DNA of 64,000 nucleotides from Serripes groenlandicus (taxonomy: Eukaryota > Mollusca > Bivalvia > Cardiida > Cardiidae), in contig JASEVX010000008.1 in the NCBI GenBank assembly GCA_031761405.1, positions 70,869,717-70,933,716 of the forward strand, in the 5' to 3' direction. Position numbers and translations under genes: made by a program. Positions 35,171 to 47,252 of the stretch are shown piece after piece (positions within the stretch are counted from its first letter, which is position 1; each line of letters opens with the position of its first letter). The notes below the pieces were generated by a model that saw nothing but the letters and a program-made list of their open reading frames with translations, had not been told where the DNA came from and did no database searches.

Positions 35171-35394
35171 TGATTGATTGATTGGGGTTGAAGCCGTTTT
35201 TAACAATTTCTCAGTCATATCACGGCGGCCAGTTCACCTACACATGTGTTTCCTGGTTTTCTCACACCAGTACTCCACACAACAATATTCCCAAGCAACT
35301 GGCTGCTTTTCCACATAGACTTAACCCATTGGTGGAAGACGAATGACGCTTGTCGCAATGACTTTTGTCAAACGTCGGAAAGAAAGTTGGTCGA
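35171..35394 (-). mobile_element. 5'-truncated SINE with perfect 15-bp target duplication
   Basis: On the minus strand the element starts inside the body (CGACCAACTTTCTTTCCGACG) and runs to an AATCAATCAATCA tail, so the tRNA-like head is missing. GATAAAGAGAAAGAT occurs at 35156-35170 and again at 35395-35409. The perfect duplication shows it inserted already truncated, and relatively recently. Confidence 0.9.
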
Positions 35395-35485
35395 GATAAA
35401 GAGAAAGATAAACTAAGTGATACTTACATTTTTACGCGTTGTTTTTTGTTTTCTAAGATTTAAGACCTTATAATTCTGATAAATA

Positions 35486-35673
35486 AGCCGTCCCGCGAGA
35501 AACCAATAGTATGGCCTTTGCGTAATGTATCGACCAAGATCGGGGGGATAAAGGTATAGAGTAATGATTCCTAAAACACAAAATCCACAGGAAGTGTTTA
35601 TCCGAGTAAGCCTGCGCGGCTACTCCCAGTCAATACGCATTGTCCACATTGTTGGTTTTATCGTGGGACGGCT
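35486..35673. mobile_element. MITE with AGCCGTCCC ends
   Basis: The left end AGCCGTCCCGCGAGAAACCA is inverted at the right end TGGTTTTATCGTGGGACGGCT with few mismatches. TGCGTAATGTATCGACC is shared with the element at 45375-45637. It lies about 75 bp before the large minisatellite chain. No coding capacity. Confidence 0.7.
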
Positions 35674-35749
35674 CCAATGTAAAATGATACGATTGGTGTC
35701 CTGGTTAAACAAATACTTTTTTTTCATAGATTATCTGGCATTGTTTGAA

Positions 35750-38700
35750 TATTCTGGTGAGACTGTGGGAATGAGTCTTCGCTGTACGCAGATGAATATT
35801 CTTGTCAGACTGTGGGAATGAGTCTTCACTATACACAGATGTATATTCTTGTCAGACTGTGGGAATGAGTCTTCACTGTACACAGATGTATATTCTTGTC
35901 AGACTGTGGGAATGAGTCTTCAATGTACACAGATGTATATTCTTGTCAGATTGTGGGAATGAGTCTTCAATGTACGCAGATGTATATTCTTGTCAGACTG
36001 TGGGAATGAGTCTTCACTGTACGCAGATGAATATTCTTGTCAGACTGTGGGAATGAGTCTTCACTGTACGCAGATGTATATTCTTGTCAGACTGTGGGAA
36101 TGAGTCTTCACTGTACGCAGATGTATATTCTTGTCAGACTGTGGGAATGAGTCTTCACTGTACACAGATGTATATTCTTGTCAGACTGTGGGAATGAGTC
36201 TTCACTGTACACAGATGTATATTCTTGTCAGACTGTGGGAATGAGTCTTCACTGTACACAGATGTATATTCTTGTCAGACTGTGGGAATGAGTCTTCACT
36301 GTACACAGATGTATATTCTTGTCAGACTGTGGGAATGAGTCTTCACTGTACGCAGATGTATATTCTTGTCAGACTGTGGGAATGAGTCTTCACTGTACGC
36401 AGATGAATATTCTTGTCAGACTGTGGGAATGAGTCTTCACTGTGCACAGATGTATATTCTTGTCAGACTGTGGGAATGAGTCTTCACTGTACGCAGATGT
36501 ATATTCTTGTCAGACTATGGGAATGAGTCTTCACTGTACGCAGATGTATATTCTTGTCAGACTGTGGGAATGAGTCTTCACTGTACACAGATGAATATTC
36601 TTGTCAGACTGTGGGAATGAGTCTTCACTGTACACAGATGAATATTCTTGTCAGATTGTGGGAATGAGTCTTCACTGTACACAGATGTATATTCTTGTCA
36701 GACTGTGTGCATGAGTCTTCACTGTACGCAGATGTATATTCTTGTCAGACTGTGTGCATGAGTCTTCACTGTACGCAGATGTATATTCTTGTCAGACTGT
36801 GGGAATGAGTCTTCACTGTACGCAGATGAATATTCTTGTCAGACTGTGGGAATGAGTCTTCACTGTGCACAGATGTATATTCTTGTCAGACTGTGGGAAT
36901 GAGTCTTCACTGTACACAGATGTATATTCTTGTCAGACTGTGGGAATGAGTCTTCACTGTACGCAGATGTATATTCTTGTCAGACTGTGGGAATGAGTCT
37001 TCACTGTACGCAGATGAATATTCTTGTCAGATTGTGGGAATGAGTCTTCACTGTACACAGATGTAAATTCTTGTCAGACTGTGTGCATGAGACTTCACTG
37101 TACGCAGATGTATATTCTTGTCAGACTGTGTGCATGAGTCTTCACTGTACGCAGATGTATATTCTTGTCAGACTGTGGGAATGAGTCTTCACTGTACGCA
37201 GATGAATATTCTTGTCAGACTGTGGGAATGAGTCTTCACTGTGCACAGATGTATATTCTTGTCAGACTGTGGGAATGAGTCTTCACTGTACACAGATGTA
37301 TATTCTTGTCAGACTGTGGGAATGAGTCTTCACTGTACACAGATGTATATTCTTGTCAGACTGTGTGCATGAGTCTTCACTGTACGCAGATGAATATTCT
37401 TGTCAGACTGTGGGAATGAGTCTTCACTGTACACAGATGTATATTCTTGTCATACTGTGGGAATGAGTCTTCACTGTACACAGATGTATATTCTTGTCAG
37501 ACTGTGGGAATGAGTCTTCACTGTACATAGATGTATATTCTTGTCAGACTGTGGGAATGAGTCTTCAATGTACACAGATGTATATTCTTGTCAGATTGTG
37601 GGAATGAGTCTTCAATGTACGCAGATGTATATTCTTGTCAGACTGTGGGAATGAGTCTTCACTGTACGCAGATGAATATTCTTGTCAGACTGTGGGAATG
37701 AGTCTTCACTGTACGCAGATGTATATTCTTGTCAGACTGTGGGAATGAGTCTTCACTGTACACAGATGTATATTCTTGTCAGACTGTGGGAATGAGTCTT
37801 CACTGTACACAGATGTATATTCTTGTCAGACTGTGGGAATGAGTCTTCACTGTACACAGATGTATATTCTTGTCAGACTGTGGGAATGAGTCTTCACTGT
37901 ACACAGATGTATATTCTTGTCAGACTGTGGGAATGAGTCTTCACTGTACACAGATGTATATTCTTGTCAGACTGTGGGAATGAGTCTTCACTTTTCGCAG
38001 ATGTATATTCTTGTCAGACTGTGGGAATGAGTCTTCACTGTACGCAGATGAATATTCTTGTCAGACTGTGGGAATGAGTCTTCACTGTGCACAGATGTAT
38101 ATTCTTGTCAGACTGTGGGAATGAGTCTTCACTGTACGCAGATGTATATTCTTGTCAGACTATGGGAATGAGTCTTCACTGTACGCAGATGTATATTCTT
38201 GTCAGACTGTGGGAATGAGTCTTCACTGTACACAGATGAATATTCTTGTCAGACTGTGGGAATGAGTCTTCACTGTACACAGATGAATATTCTTGTCAGA
38301 TTGTGGGAATGAGTCTTCACTGTACACAGATGTATATTCTTGTCAGACTGTGTGCATGAGTCTTCACTGTACGCAGATGTATATTCTTGTCAGACTGTGT
38401 GCATGAGTCTTCACTGTACGCAGATGTATATTCTTGTCAGACTGTGGGAATGAGTCTTCACTGTACGCAGATGAATATTCTTGTCAGACTGTGGGAATGA
38501 GTCTTCACTGTGCACAGATGTATATTCTTGTCAGACTGTGGAAATCAGTCTTCACTGTACGCAGATGTATATTCTTGTCAGACTGTGGGAATGAGTCTTC
38601 ACTGTACGCAGATGAATATTCTTGTCAGACTGTGGGAATGAGTCTTCACTGTGCACAGATGTATATTCTTGTCAGACTGTGGGAATGAGTCTTCACTGTA

Positions 38701-39550
38701 CACAGATGTATATTCTTGTCAGACTGTGGGAATGAGTCTTCACTGTACACAGATGTATATTCTTGTCAGACTGTGTGCATGAGTCTTCACTGTACGCAGA
38801 TGTATATTCTTGTCAGACTTTGGGAATGAGTCTTCACTGTACGCAGATGAATATTCTTGTCAGACTGTGGGAATGAGTCTTCACTGTGCACAGATGTATA
38901 TTCTTGTCAGACTCTGTGCATGAGTCTTCACTGTACGCAGATGTATATTCTTGTCAGACTGTGGGAATGAGTCTTCACTGTACGCAGATGAATATTCTTG
39001 TCAGACTGTGGGAATGAGTCTTCACTGTGCACAGATGTATATTCTTGTCAGACTGTGGGAATGAGTCTTCACTGTACACAGATGTATATTCTTGTCAGAC
39101 TGTGGGAATGAGTCTTCACTGTACGCAGATGTATATTCTTGTCAGACTGTGGGAATGAGTCTTCACTGTACGCAGATGAATATTCTTGTCAGATTGTGGG
39201 AATGAGTCTTCACTGTACACAGATGTAAATTCTTGTCAGACTGTGTGCATGAGACTTCACTGTACGCAGATGTATATTCTTGTCAGACTGTGTGCATGAG
39301 TCTTCACTGTACGCAGATGAATATTCTTGTCAGACTGTGGGAATGAGTCTTCACTGTACGCAGATGTATATTCTTGTCAGACTGTGGGAATGAGTCTTCA
39401 CTGTACACAGATGTATATTCTTGTCAGACTGTGGGAATGAGTCTTCACTGTACACAGATGTATATTCTTGTCAGACTGTGGGAATGAGTCTTCACTGTAC
39501 ACAGATGTATATTCTTGTCAGACTGTGGGAATGAGTCTTCACTGTACACA
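35750..39550. repeat. Minisatellite block 1, 47-bp unit, about 80 copies
   Basis: The unit contains ATTCTTGTCAGACTGTGGG, AATGAGTCTTCACTGTAC and RCAGATGTAT. The period stays exact over long distances: the rare variant CAGACTATGG recurs at 36511 and 38156 (1,645 bp, 35 units), and GTGTGCATGAGA at 37081 and 39243 (2,162 bp, 46 units). Variants include GTGTGCATG and GTGCACAG. Since 47 is not a multiple of three, the open frames inside do not represent a repetitive protein. Confidence 0.97.
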
Positions 39551-41960
39551 GATGGGACTGTTGGTATAAGTTGTCACTGTACGCAGATGGGACTGTTGTT
39601 ATGAGTCCTCACTGTACGCAGATGGGACTGTGCGTATGAGATGTCACTGTACGCAGATGGGACTGTGCGAATGAGTTGTCACTGTACGCAGATGGGACTG
39701 TTGGTATGAGTTGTCACTGTACGCAGATGGGACTGTTGGTATGAGTTGTCACTGTACGCAGATGGGACTGTTGGTATGAGTCCTCACTGTACGCATATGG
39801 GACTGTGCGTATGAGTCCTCACTGTACGCAGATGGGACTGTGCGTATGAGTCCTCACTGTACGCAGATGGAACTGTGCGTATGAGTTGTCACTGTACGCA
39901 GATGTGACTGTTGGTATGAGTTGTCACTGTACGCAGATGTGACTGTTGGTATGAGTTGTCACTGTACGCAGATGGGACTGTATGTATGAGTCCTCACTGT
40001 ACGCAGATGGAACTGTTGGTATGAGTCCTCACTGTACGCAGATGGGACTGTTGGTATGAGTTGTCACTGTACGCAGATGTGACTGTTAGTATGAGTCCTC
40101 ACTGTACGCAGATGGGACTGTGCGTATGAGTCCTCACTGTACGCAGATGGGACTGTGCGTATGAGTCCTCACTGTATGCAGATGGGACTGTGCGTATGAG
40201 TTGTCACTGTACGCAGATGGGACTGTTGGTATGAGTCCTCACTGTACGCAGATGGGACTGTTGGTATGAGTTCTCACTGTACGCAGATGGGACTGTTGGT
40301 ATGAGTTGTCACTGTACGCTGATGGGACTGTTGGTATGAGTCCCCACTGTACGCAGATGGGACTGTGCGTATGAGTCCTCACTGTACGCAGATTGGACTG
40401 TTGGTATGAGTTGTCACTGTACGCAGATGGGACTGTTGGTATGAGTCCTCACTGTACACAGATGGGACTGTTGGTATGAGTCCTCATTGTATGCAAATGG
40501 GACTGTTGGTATGAGTTGTCACTGTAAGCAGATGGGTCTGTTGGTATGAGTTATCACTGTACGCAGATGGGACTGTTGGTATGAGTTGTCACTGTACGCA
40601 GATGGGACTGTTGGTATGAGTCCTAACTGTAAGCAGATGGGACTGTGCGTATGAGTTGTCACTGTACGCAGATGGGACTGTTGGTATGAGTTGTCACTGT
40701 ACGCAGATGGGACTGTTGGTATGAGTTGTCACTGTACGCAGATGGGACTGTGCGTATGAGTCCTAACTGTACGCAGATGGGACTGTTGGTATGAGTTGTC
40801 ACTGTACGCAGATGGGACTGTTGGTATGAGTCCTCACTGTACGTAAATGGGACTGTTGGTATGAGTTGTCACTGTACGCAGATGGGACTGTTGGTATGCG
40901 TCCACACTGTACGCAGATGGGACTGTGCGTATGAGTCCTAACTGTACGCAGATGGGACTGTAGGTATGAGTTGTCACTGTACGCAGATGAGACTGTTGGT
41001 ATGAGTGTCACTGTACGCAGATGGGACTGTGTGTATGAGTCCTCACTGTACACAGATGGGACTGGTGGTATGAGTTGTCACTGTACGAAGATTGGACTGT
41101 TGGTATGAGTCCTCACTGTACGCAGATGGCACTGTTGGTATGAGTTGTCACTGTACGCAGATGGGACTGTTGGTATGAGTCCTCACTGTACGCAGATGGG
41201 ACTGTGCGTATGAGTCCTCACTGTACGCAGATGGGACTGTTGGTACGAGTTGTCAATGCACACAGATGGGACTGTTGGTATGAGTTGTCACTGTACGCAG
41301 ATGGGACTGTTGGTATGAGTTGTCACTGTACGCAGATGGGACTGTGCGTATGAGTTGTCACTGTACGCAGGTGGGACTGATGGTATGAGTTGTCACTGTA
41401 CGCAGATGGGACTGTTGGTATGACTCCTCAATGTACGCAGATGGGACTGTTGGTATGAGTCCTCACTGTACGCAGATGGGAATGTTGGTATGAGTCCTCA
41501 CTATATGCAAATGGGACTGTTGGTATGAGTTGTCACTGTACGCAGATGGGACTGTTGGTATGAGTCCTCACTGTACGCAGATGGGACTGTTGGTATGAGT
41601 CCTCACTGTACACAGATGGGACTGTTGGTATGAGTCCTCACTGTACGCAGATGGGACTGTTGGTATGAGTTGTCACTGTACGCAGATGGGACTGTGCGTA
41701 TGAGTCCTAACTGTACGCAGATGGGACTGTTGGTATGAGTTGTCACTGTACGCAGATGGGACTGTTGGTATGAGTTATCACTGTACGCAGATGGGACTGT
41801 GCGTATGAGTCTTCACTGTACGCATATGTATACTCTGGTGAGACAGTTGGAATGAGTTGTCACTGTACGCAGATGGGACTGTGCGTATGAGTCCTAACTG
41901 AACGCAGATGGGACTGTTGGTATGAGTCCTCACTGTACGCAGATGGGACTGTTGGTATGA
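39551..41960. repeat. Minisatellite block 2, 35-bp unit, about 68 copies
   Basis: The unit contains GGGACTGTTGGTATGAG, TTGTCACTGTACGCAGAT, or variants with GTGCGTATGAGTCCTC. It equals the 47-bp unit of block 1 with TATATTCTTGTCA reduced to a single G, a 12-bp difference. From about 41820 single 47-bp-type units are mixed in. Confidence 0.95.
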
Positions 41961-42780
41961 GTCCTCACTGTACGCATATGTATACTTTGGTGAGACAGTT
42001 GGAGTGAGTTGTCACTGTACGCATATGTATACTCTGGTGAGACAGTTGGAGTGAGTTGTCACTGTACGCATATGTATACTCTGGTGAGACAGTTGGAGTG
42101 AGTTGTCACTGTACGCATATGTATACTTTGGTGAGACAGTTGGACAGAGTTGTCACTGTACGCAGATGTATACTCTGGTGAGACAGTTGGAGTGAGTTGT
42201 CACTGTACGCAGATGTATACTCTGGTGAGACAGTTAGAGTGAGTTGTCACTGTACGCAGATGTATACTCTGGTGAGACAGTTAGAGTGAGTTGTCACTGT
42301 ACGCAGATGTATACTCTGGTGAGACAGTTGGAGTGAGTTGTCACTGTACGCAGATTGGACTGTGGTGAGACAGTTGGAATGAGTTGTCGCTGTACGCATA
42401 TGTATACTCTGGTGAGACAGTTGGAATGAGTTGGCACTGTACGCATATGTATACTCTGGTGATATTGTGAGAATGGGTCTTCACTGTAAACAGATGAGAT
42501 GTATACTCTGGTGGTATTGTCGGCATGTGTCTTCACTGTACGCAGATGATATGTATACTCTGGTGATATTATGGGCATGTGTCTTCACTGTACGCAGATG
42601 AGATGTATACTCTGGTGATATTATGGGCATGTGTCTTCACTGTACGCAGATGTATACTCTGATAGGACTGTGGGAATGAGTTGTCACTGTATGCAGATGA
42701 ATACTCTGGTGATATTGTGGGAATGAAATTTCATTGCTCACAGATGAATATTCTGATGAGATTGTAGGTACAAGTCTTCA
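41961..42780. repeat. Minisatellite block 3, mixed units of about 47-50 bp
   Basis: Units combine GTATACTCTGGTGAGACAG, TTGGAGTGAGTTGTCACTG and TACGCATAT/TACGCAGATG. The second half (42450-42780) is more irregular, with GATATTGTGGGAATG and GGGCATGTGTCTTC variants. It is transitional between blocks 2 and 4. Confidence 0.9.
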
Positions 42781-44270
42781 CTGTACGCAGATGTATACTC
42801 TGGTGAGTGCAGATGTATACACTCTGGTGAGTGCAGATGTATACTCTGGTGAGTGCAGATGTATACACTCTGGTGAGACTGTGGGTATACGAGTCTACGT
42901 GGCACGCAGATGTATACTCCGGAGAGTGCATATGTATACACTCTGGTGAGTGCAGATGTATACTCTGGTGAGTGCAGATGTATACTCCGGTGAGACTGTG
43001 GGTTTACGAGTCTACGTGGCACGCAGATGTATACTCTGGTGAGACTGTGGGTTTACGAGTCTACGTGGCACGCAGATGTATACTCTGGTGATACTGTGGG
43101 TATACAAGTCTACGTGGCATGCAGATGTATACTCTGGTGAGACTGTGGGTTTACGAGTCTACGTGGCACGCATATGTATACTCTGGTGAGACTGTGGGTA
43201 TACGAGTCTACGTGGCACGCAGATGTGTACTCTGGTGAGACTGTGGGTATACGAGTCTACGTGGCACGCAGACGAATACTCTGGTGAGACTGTGGGTATA
43301 CGAGTCTACGTGGCACGCATATGTATACTCTGGTGAGACTGTGGGTATACGAGTCTACGTGGCACGCAGACGTATACTCTGGTGAGACTTTGGGTATACG
43401 AGTCTACGTGGCACGCAGATGTATACTCTGGTGAGACTGTGGGTATACGAGTCTACGTGGCACGCATATGTATACTCTGGTGAGACTGTGGGTATACGAG
43501 TCTACGTGGCACGTGGACGTATACTCTAGTGAGACTGTGGGTTTACGAGTCTACGTGGCACGCAGATGTATACTCTGGTGAGACCGTGGGTTTACGAGTC
43601 TACGTGGCACGCATATGTATACTCTGGTGAGATTGTGGGTAAACGAGTCTACGTGGCACGCAGACGTATACTCTAGTGAGATTGTGGGTTTACGAGTCTA
43701 CGTGGCACGCAGATGTGTACTCTGGTGAGACTGTGGGTATACGAGTCTACGTGGCACGCAGATGTATACTCTGGTGAGAATGTGGGTATACGAGTCTACG
43801 TGGCACGCAGATGTACACTCTGGTGAGACTGTGGGTATACGAGTCTACGTGGCACGCAGATGTATACTCTGGTGAGACTGTGGGTATACGAGTCTACGTG
43901 GCACGCAGATGTATACTCTGGTGAGACTGTGGGTATACGAGTCTACGTGGCACGCAGATGTATACTCTGGTGAGACTGTGGGTAAACGAGTCTACGTGGC
44001 ACACAGATGTATACTCCGGTGAGACTGTGGGTTTACGAGTCTACGTGGCACGCAGATGTATACTCTGGTGAGACTGTGGGTTTACGAGTCTACCTGGCAC
44101 GCAGACGTATACTCTGGTGAGTGCAGATGTATACTCTGGTGAGACTGTGGGTTTACGAGTCTACGTGGCACGCAGATGTATACTCTGGTGAGACTGTGGG
44201 TAAACGAGTCTACGTGGCACACAGATGTATACTCTGGGGGAGATTTATGGAATGAGTTGTCACTGTACGC
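42781..44270. repeat. Minisatellite block 4, 49-bp unit, about 28 copies
   Basis: The unit contains TACTCTGGTGAGACTGTGGG, TATACGAGTCTACGTGGCAC and GCAGATGTA, with a 49-bp period in the regular part (for example 43806 and 43855). Short 22- to 24-bp units GTGAGTGCAGATGTATAC occur near 42795-42990 and 44117. It ends with a block-3-like unit at 44235-44270. Confidence 0.95.
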
Positions 44271-44289
44271 AGATTTATTAAGAATTTAA

Positions 44290-44395
44290 GACACTCAATC
44301 GCTACACGCGGACAATATAACATCAGCGACTAAGGTCGATTAACTCAATCGCTACACGCGGACAATATAACATCAGCGACTATGGCCAATTAACT
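44290..44395. repeat. Two-copy tandem repeat, 50 bp
   Basis: AATCGCTACACGCGGACAAT followed by ATAACATCAGCGACTA occurs at 44297 and 44347 with few changes. It lies at the edge of the minisatellite chain but is unrelated in sequence. Confidence 0.8.
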
Positions 44396-44445
44396 TCAAT
44401 TTACTTCTTACCTGTCTGAAAAAGAAATGCTTAGAGCTTAGATAT

Positions 44446-44700
44446 ATGGTGTGTAGCACTGTCTTGTGGTCCTCCGCCATGATTATTAAAATAATGCCCA
44501 CTGGTTAAAAATTGGCCCCGCTTCTGGGTTCACCTGTTTTACATGCATTATATAGGGGAACACGTGTTCAAGCAGTGTCAGCTGACATAACACTACCATA
44601 AAGGGAAGGTTAATTGTCACTATATTCTTATAGTGGAATGTTTTAAAATCTTCTTGAACAAAATGGACTCCTTGGCGAAGCGTAAAAGTAGCCAACTGTG
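44446..44700 (-). repeat. Dispersed bivalve-type repeat
   Basis: On the minus strand it holds AACAAAATGGACTCC-type wording in inverse, CCTATATAATGCATGTAAAAC and GGGGCCAATTTTTAACCAG. I recognise this as a repeat family common in bivalves. The 69-codon frame it contains is not taken as a gene. Confidence 0.45.
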
Positions 44701-44979
44701 CACCCCCAGTAGGAGGTCAGAGTCTCCAAATGAAAGCTAAATACTAACTAGTGTGGTTTTGACTTGAGTAGGATGCAAGGATATAATATTCAGTAGCCAT
44801 CATCATCTTCATTTTTGTCGTTTTAGCTCACCTCTATTTCTTGACTCCGGTCCTAATTTTTCTATCTGTGTTGCAATGACGTAAAACCCAACTCAATAAT
44901 TCTCTAACAAAATGATAGGTATAAATATTCCAGGTGAGCGATCCAGGGCCAACGTTGTTCTCTTGTTTAATCTATTTAA

Positions 44980-45120
44980 TCGAATGAATGTATATATTGT
45001 TTTATGGCGCATCGACAGCTAAGGTCATTTAGCGCGCAATTAAATTTAATTATTCATGATCCCTGGGTAAACAAACCAGTACTAGGCTAGAAAATGTGCC
45101 TTGCCCAAGGGCACTATTCA
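44980..45120 (+). repeat. Dispersed repeat with TTATGGCGCATCGACAGC
   Basis: The phrases TTTTATGGCGCATCGACAGC, AAGGTCATTTAGCGCG and TGCCTTGCCCAAGGGCAC are words I associate with a repeat family dispersed in mollusc genomes. Ends are not defined. Confidence 0.4.
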
Positions 45121-45374
45121 ATCGAGATGATGTTATTTAAGGGAGATTGCAATCGATCGTTAGCAGAGGTTTGAATATAAGGTGAAGACGAAGATTACAC
45201 ACTACACATATGTAGATATAGGCTACTCTGACTATAATATAGATCGAACTGTTATTGAGCCTCGCTATGTGTACAGGAAACTCACAATGAGCCGCACTTA
45301 TATGCAATCTGATCAAAGTCTTCAACACTGTTTATGAATAATTAGCCTGGAAATGTTTAAGAGGATCAATATAT

Positions 45375-45637
45375 GAGCCGTCCCACGAGAAAACCATCAT
45401 TGTGGACTGTGCGTAAAGTATCGACCCAGATCAGTCTAAGCATGCCGCTAATCTGGGCAGATACTTTTCGCCTTCTGTGAATTTTCTACTTTAGGAGTCA
45501 TTACTCTATACCTCTTTCCCCTGAGACTGAATGTGTCGGCCTGGATTAGCCTGAACTGACTGCGCATGCTGATCTGGGTGATCTGGGTCGATACATTACG
45601 CAGAGGCCATAATGTTCGTTTTCTCGTGGAACGGCTT
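45375..45637. mobile_element. MITE with about 55-bp inverted ends
   Basis: The left end GAGCCGTCCCACGAGAAAAC, running on to GCGTAAAGTATCGACCCAG, is inverted at the right end, where CTGGGTCGATACATTACGCA leads into TTTTCTCGTGGAACGGCTT. The centre holds GGAGTCATTACTCTATACC. It is the same family as 35486-35673. Target duplication is not clear. No coding capacity. Confidence 0.8.
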
Positions 45638-45693
45638 GTAAAGTACAAACTTGCGCATGATATGAATCGTCATTACTGATGTCATTAGAATAA

Positions 45694-45701
45694 TGACGTC
45701 A
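45694..45701. promoter_or_regulatory. Candidate CRE-type site TGACGTCA
   Basis: A perfect TGACGTCA palindrome, with a second GATGTCAT nearby, lies about 670 bp before the first predicted exon of the B-box/NHL gene. This is the consensus for CREB/ATF-type factors. Linking it to that gene is inference from position only. Confidence 0.25.
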
Positions 45702-46060
45702 TTTTGAAACCCGACCGTAGCGTTCTTTTAGAATACATGAAGACGAGCATCCAGACGTGTGGACTGCAGATTGATTGTTTTGAAATAATCACGTTTATCT
45801 ACTTGGTTTATTTAGTTGATAAGGTATTGTGTTTTAGTGCATGTTAATATTTTGATATCATTCTTAAGTGTATTCATTCAATTTTAGCAACCTTTCAGGA
45901 AAACCAAATATTGGATTTATTATCTGTGTATACCCTGATCACCCTGCGCATCCAAGGAGTTTGATCTGGTTTTCACTGATCCCTTATAAGTCAGAGAGAC
46001 GATCAGGATTGAAGATTGAAGCCTCCGTTAGACAGTGAATGGTTTAATCAGATACTCGCA

Positions 46061-46333
46061 GATAGTATGGCTATCCAAATGGATTTTTGGTAATTGTTTG
46101 TTAAAACAGGTTAAGATGACCATGCAGTGTATTGTCCTAAAGCACGGCTTAGATAGTATGGCTATCCAAATGGATCTTTGGTAATTGCTTGTTAAAACAG
46201 GTTAAGATGACCATGCAGTATATTGTCCTAAAGCACGACTCAGATAGTATGGCTATCCAAATGGATCTTTCGTAATTGCTTGTTAAAACAGGTTAAGATG
46301 ACCATGCAGTATATTGTCCTAAAGCACGGCTCA
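46061..46333 (+). repeat. Three-copy 91-bp tandem repeat just upstream of a predicted exon
   Basis: Three nearly identical units start at 46061, 46152 and 46243 with GATAGTATGGCTATCCAAAT and end with TTGTCCTAAAGCACGGCT. The last unit ends about 40 bp before the predicted exon at 46375. The even spacing and low divergence suggest recent expansion. Its position makes it a candidate regulatory array for the downstream gene, which is inference. Confidence 0.85.
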
Positions 46334-46374
46334 TTTAAAATATATTATTTTATTAGTCATTTATTTTATTTCAG

Positions 46375-46444
46375 AAAGTCTGCAAATAAACCAGTGATCT
46401 GTGTTTGGTGTTTGGGCAATTGTGTCTAAAGAAAAGAATCGAGG
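46375..46444 (+). other. Predicted non-coding 5' exon a of the B-box/NHL gene
   Basis: The segment is preceded by a pyrimidine-rich TTATTTTATTTCAG acceptor and followed by a strong donor, GAGG|GTAAGT. It holds no ATG, as expected for 5' UTR. If the acceptor is not used, transcription could start close to here. The call rests on splice-signal quality and lack of ATG only. Confidence 0.5.
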
Positions 46445-47177
46445 GTAAGTCAATTATAGTGCATTCGCCTTTTCTTCTTATTTTGCAATCTTTCTATTAA
46501 ATAATTTTAAAACATTAAAAGCTATAGATTATAAGATATTGGTAATTTTATAAGATACTTACCACGAGATCAAACACATCACAGAATTATGTGTGAATGT
46601 TCTTCATAAAATATAGCTTTAAGCAACAATATCTGTATTGGGACCGTGCCCTAGACAAGTAACTCGTTTGCCTTTGCGAATAGTGTTGATCCAGACTACT
46701 ATGTGTTGTATCCACACAGTCTTATCAAGATATAACTAGTTCACGCACTACTTGCACAAGTTTGTTAGGAAATTCAGCCAACTTGAGTTGTTTCAGATAA
46801 GACTTACTAAAGGGACTGGGTGATCTGAACCTAAAATCAGAAATGTCAATATAGACGGTAGGTCAGACAATTAAAGTCCTTTAGTGTTGAACTGTTGCGT
46901 GATGATTTCATAACCCAGAATACATAGAAATATAAAGTGTTCACTGTCTTACCAGCCCTGTTACTTTGACAGTTCACTTATACACTATGTTAAGGTGTCT
47001 GGATCTATATACAGTAAAAACATAGTAAACCCTGAACAAACATCTCCTGATGAATTCATTATTCTCAGTTTGTCTGTGAAACAATGAGTTATTCAGGATA
47101 TAAATGATATATTTCTCAATTAAATACTGAAAAGCATGTGATTTAACTTTAATTGTCTTTTATTCCTATGTTTTCAG

Positions 47178-47252
47178 CCAGTCAGTAAATCTACATCGTG
47201 GTGGTCTTCGAGTTTGGTTATTTATTGTGTATTGATAACAGACCAAAAAGTG
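47178..47252 (+). other. Predicted non-coding 5' exon b of the B-box/NHL gene
   Basis: It is preceded by CCTATGTTTTCAG (acceptor) and followed by AGTG|GTAAGA (donor). It has no ATG over 75 bp. It sits between exon a and the coding exon, whose acceptor is TTTCTTTTACAG at 47984, giving a consistent three-exon model. Confidence 0.5.

Noticed and set aside
38434..38688. Cysteine-rich repetitive peptide in the 47-bp array
   Set aside because: 47 is not a multiple of three and the same DNA is open in other frames and on the other strand elsewhere in the array.
35750..44270. CRISPR-like array
   Set aside because: Units are directly adjacent with no unique spacers, and the context is animal DNA; it is a minisatellite.
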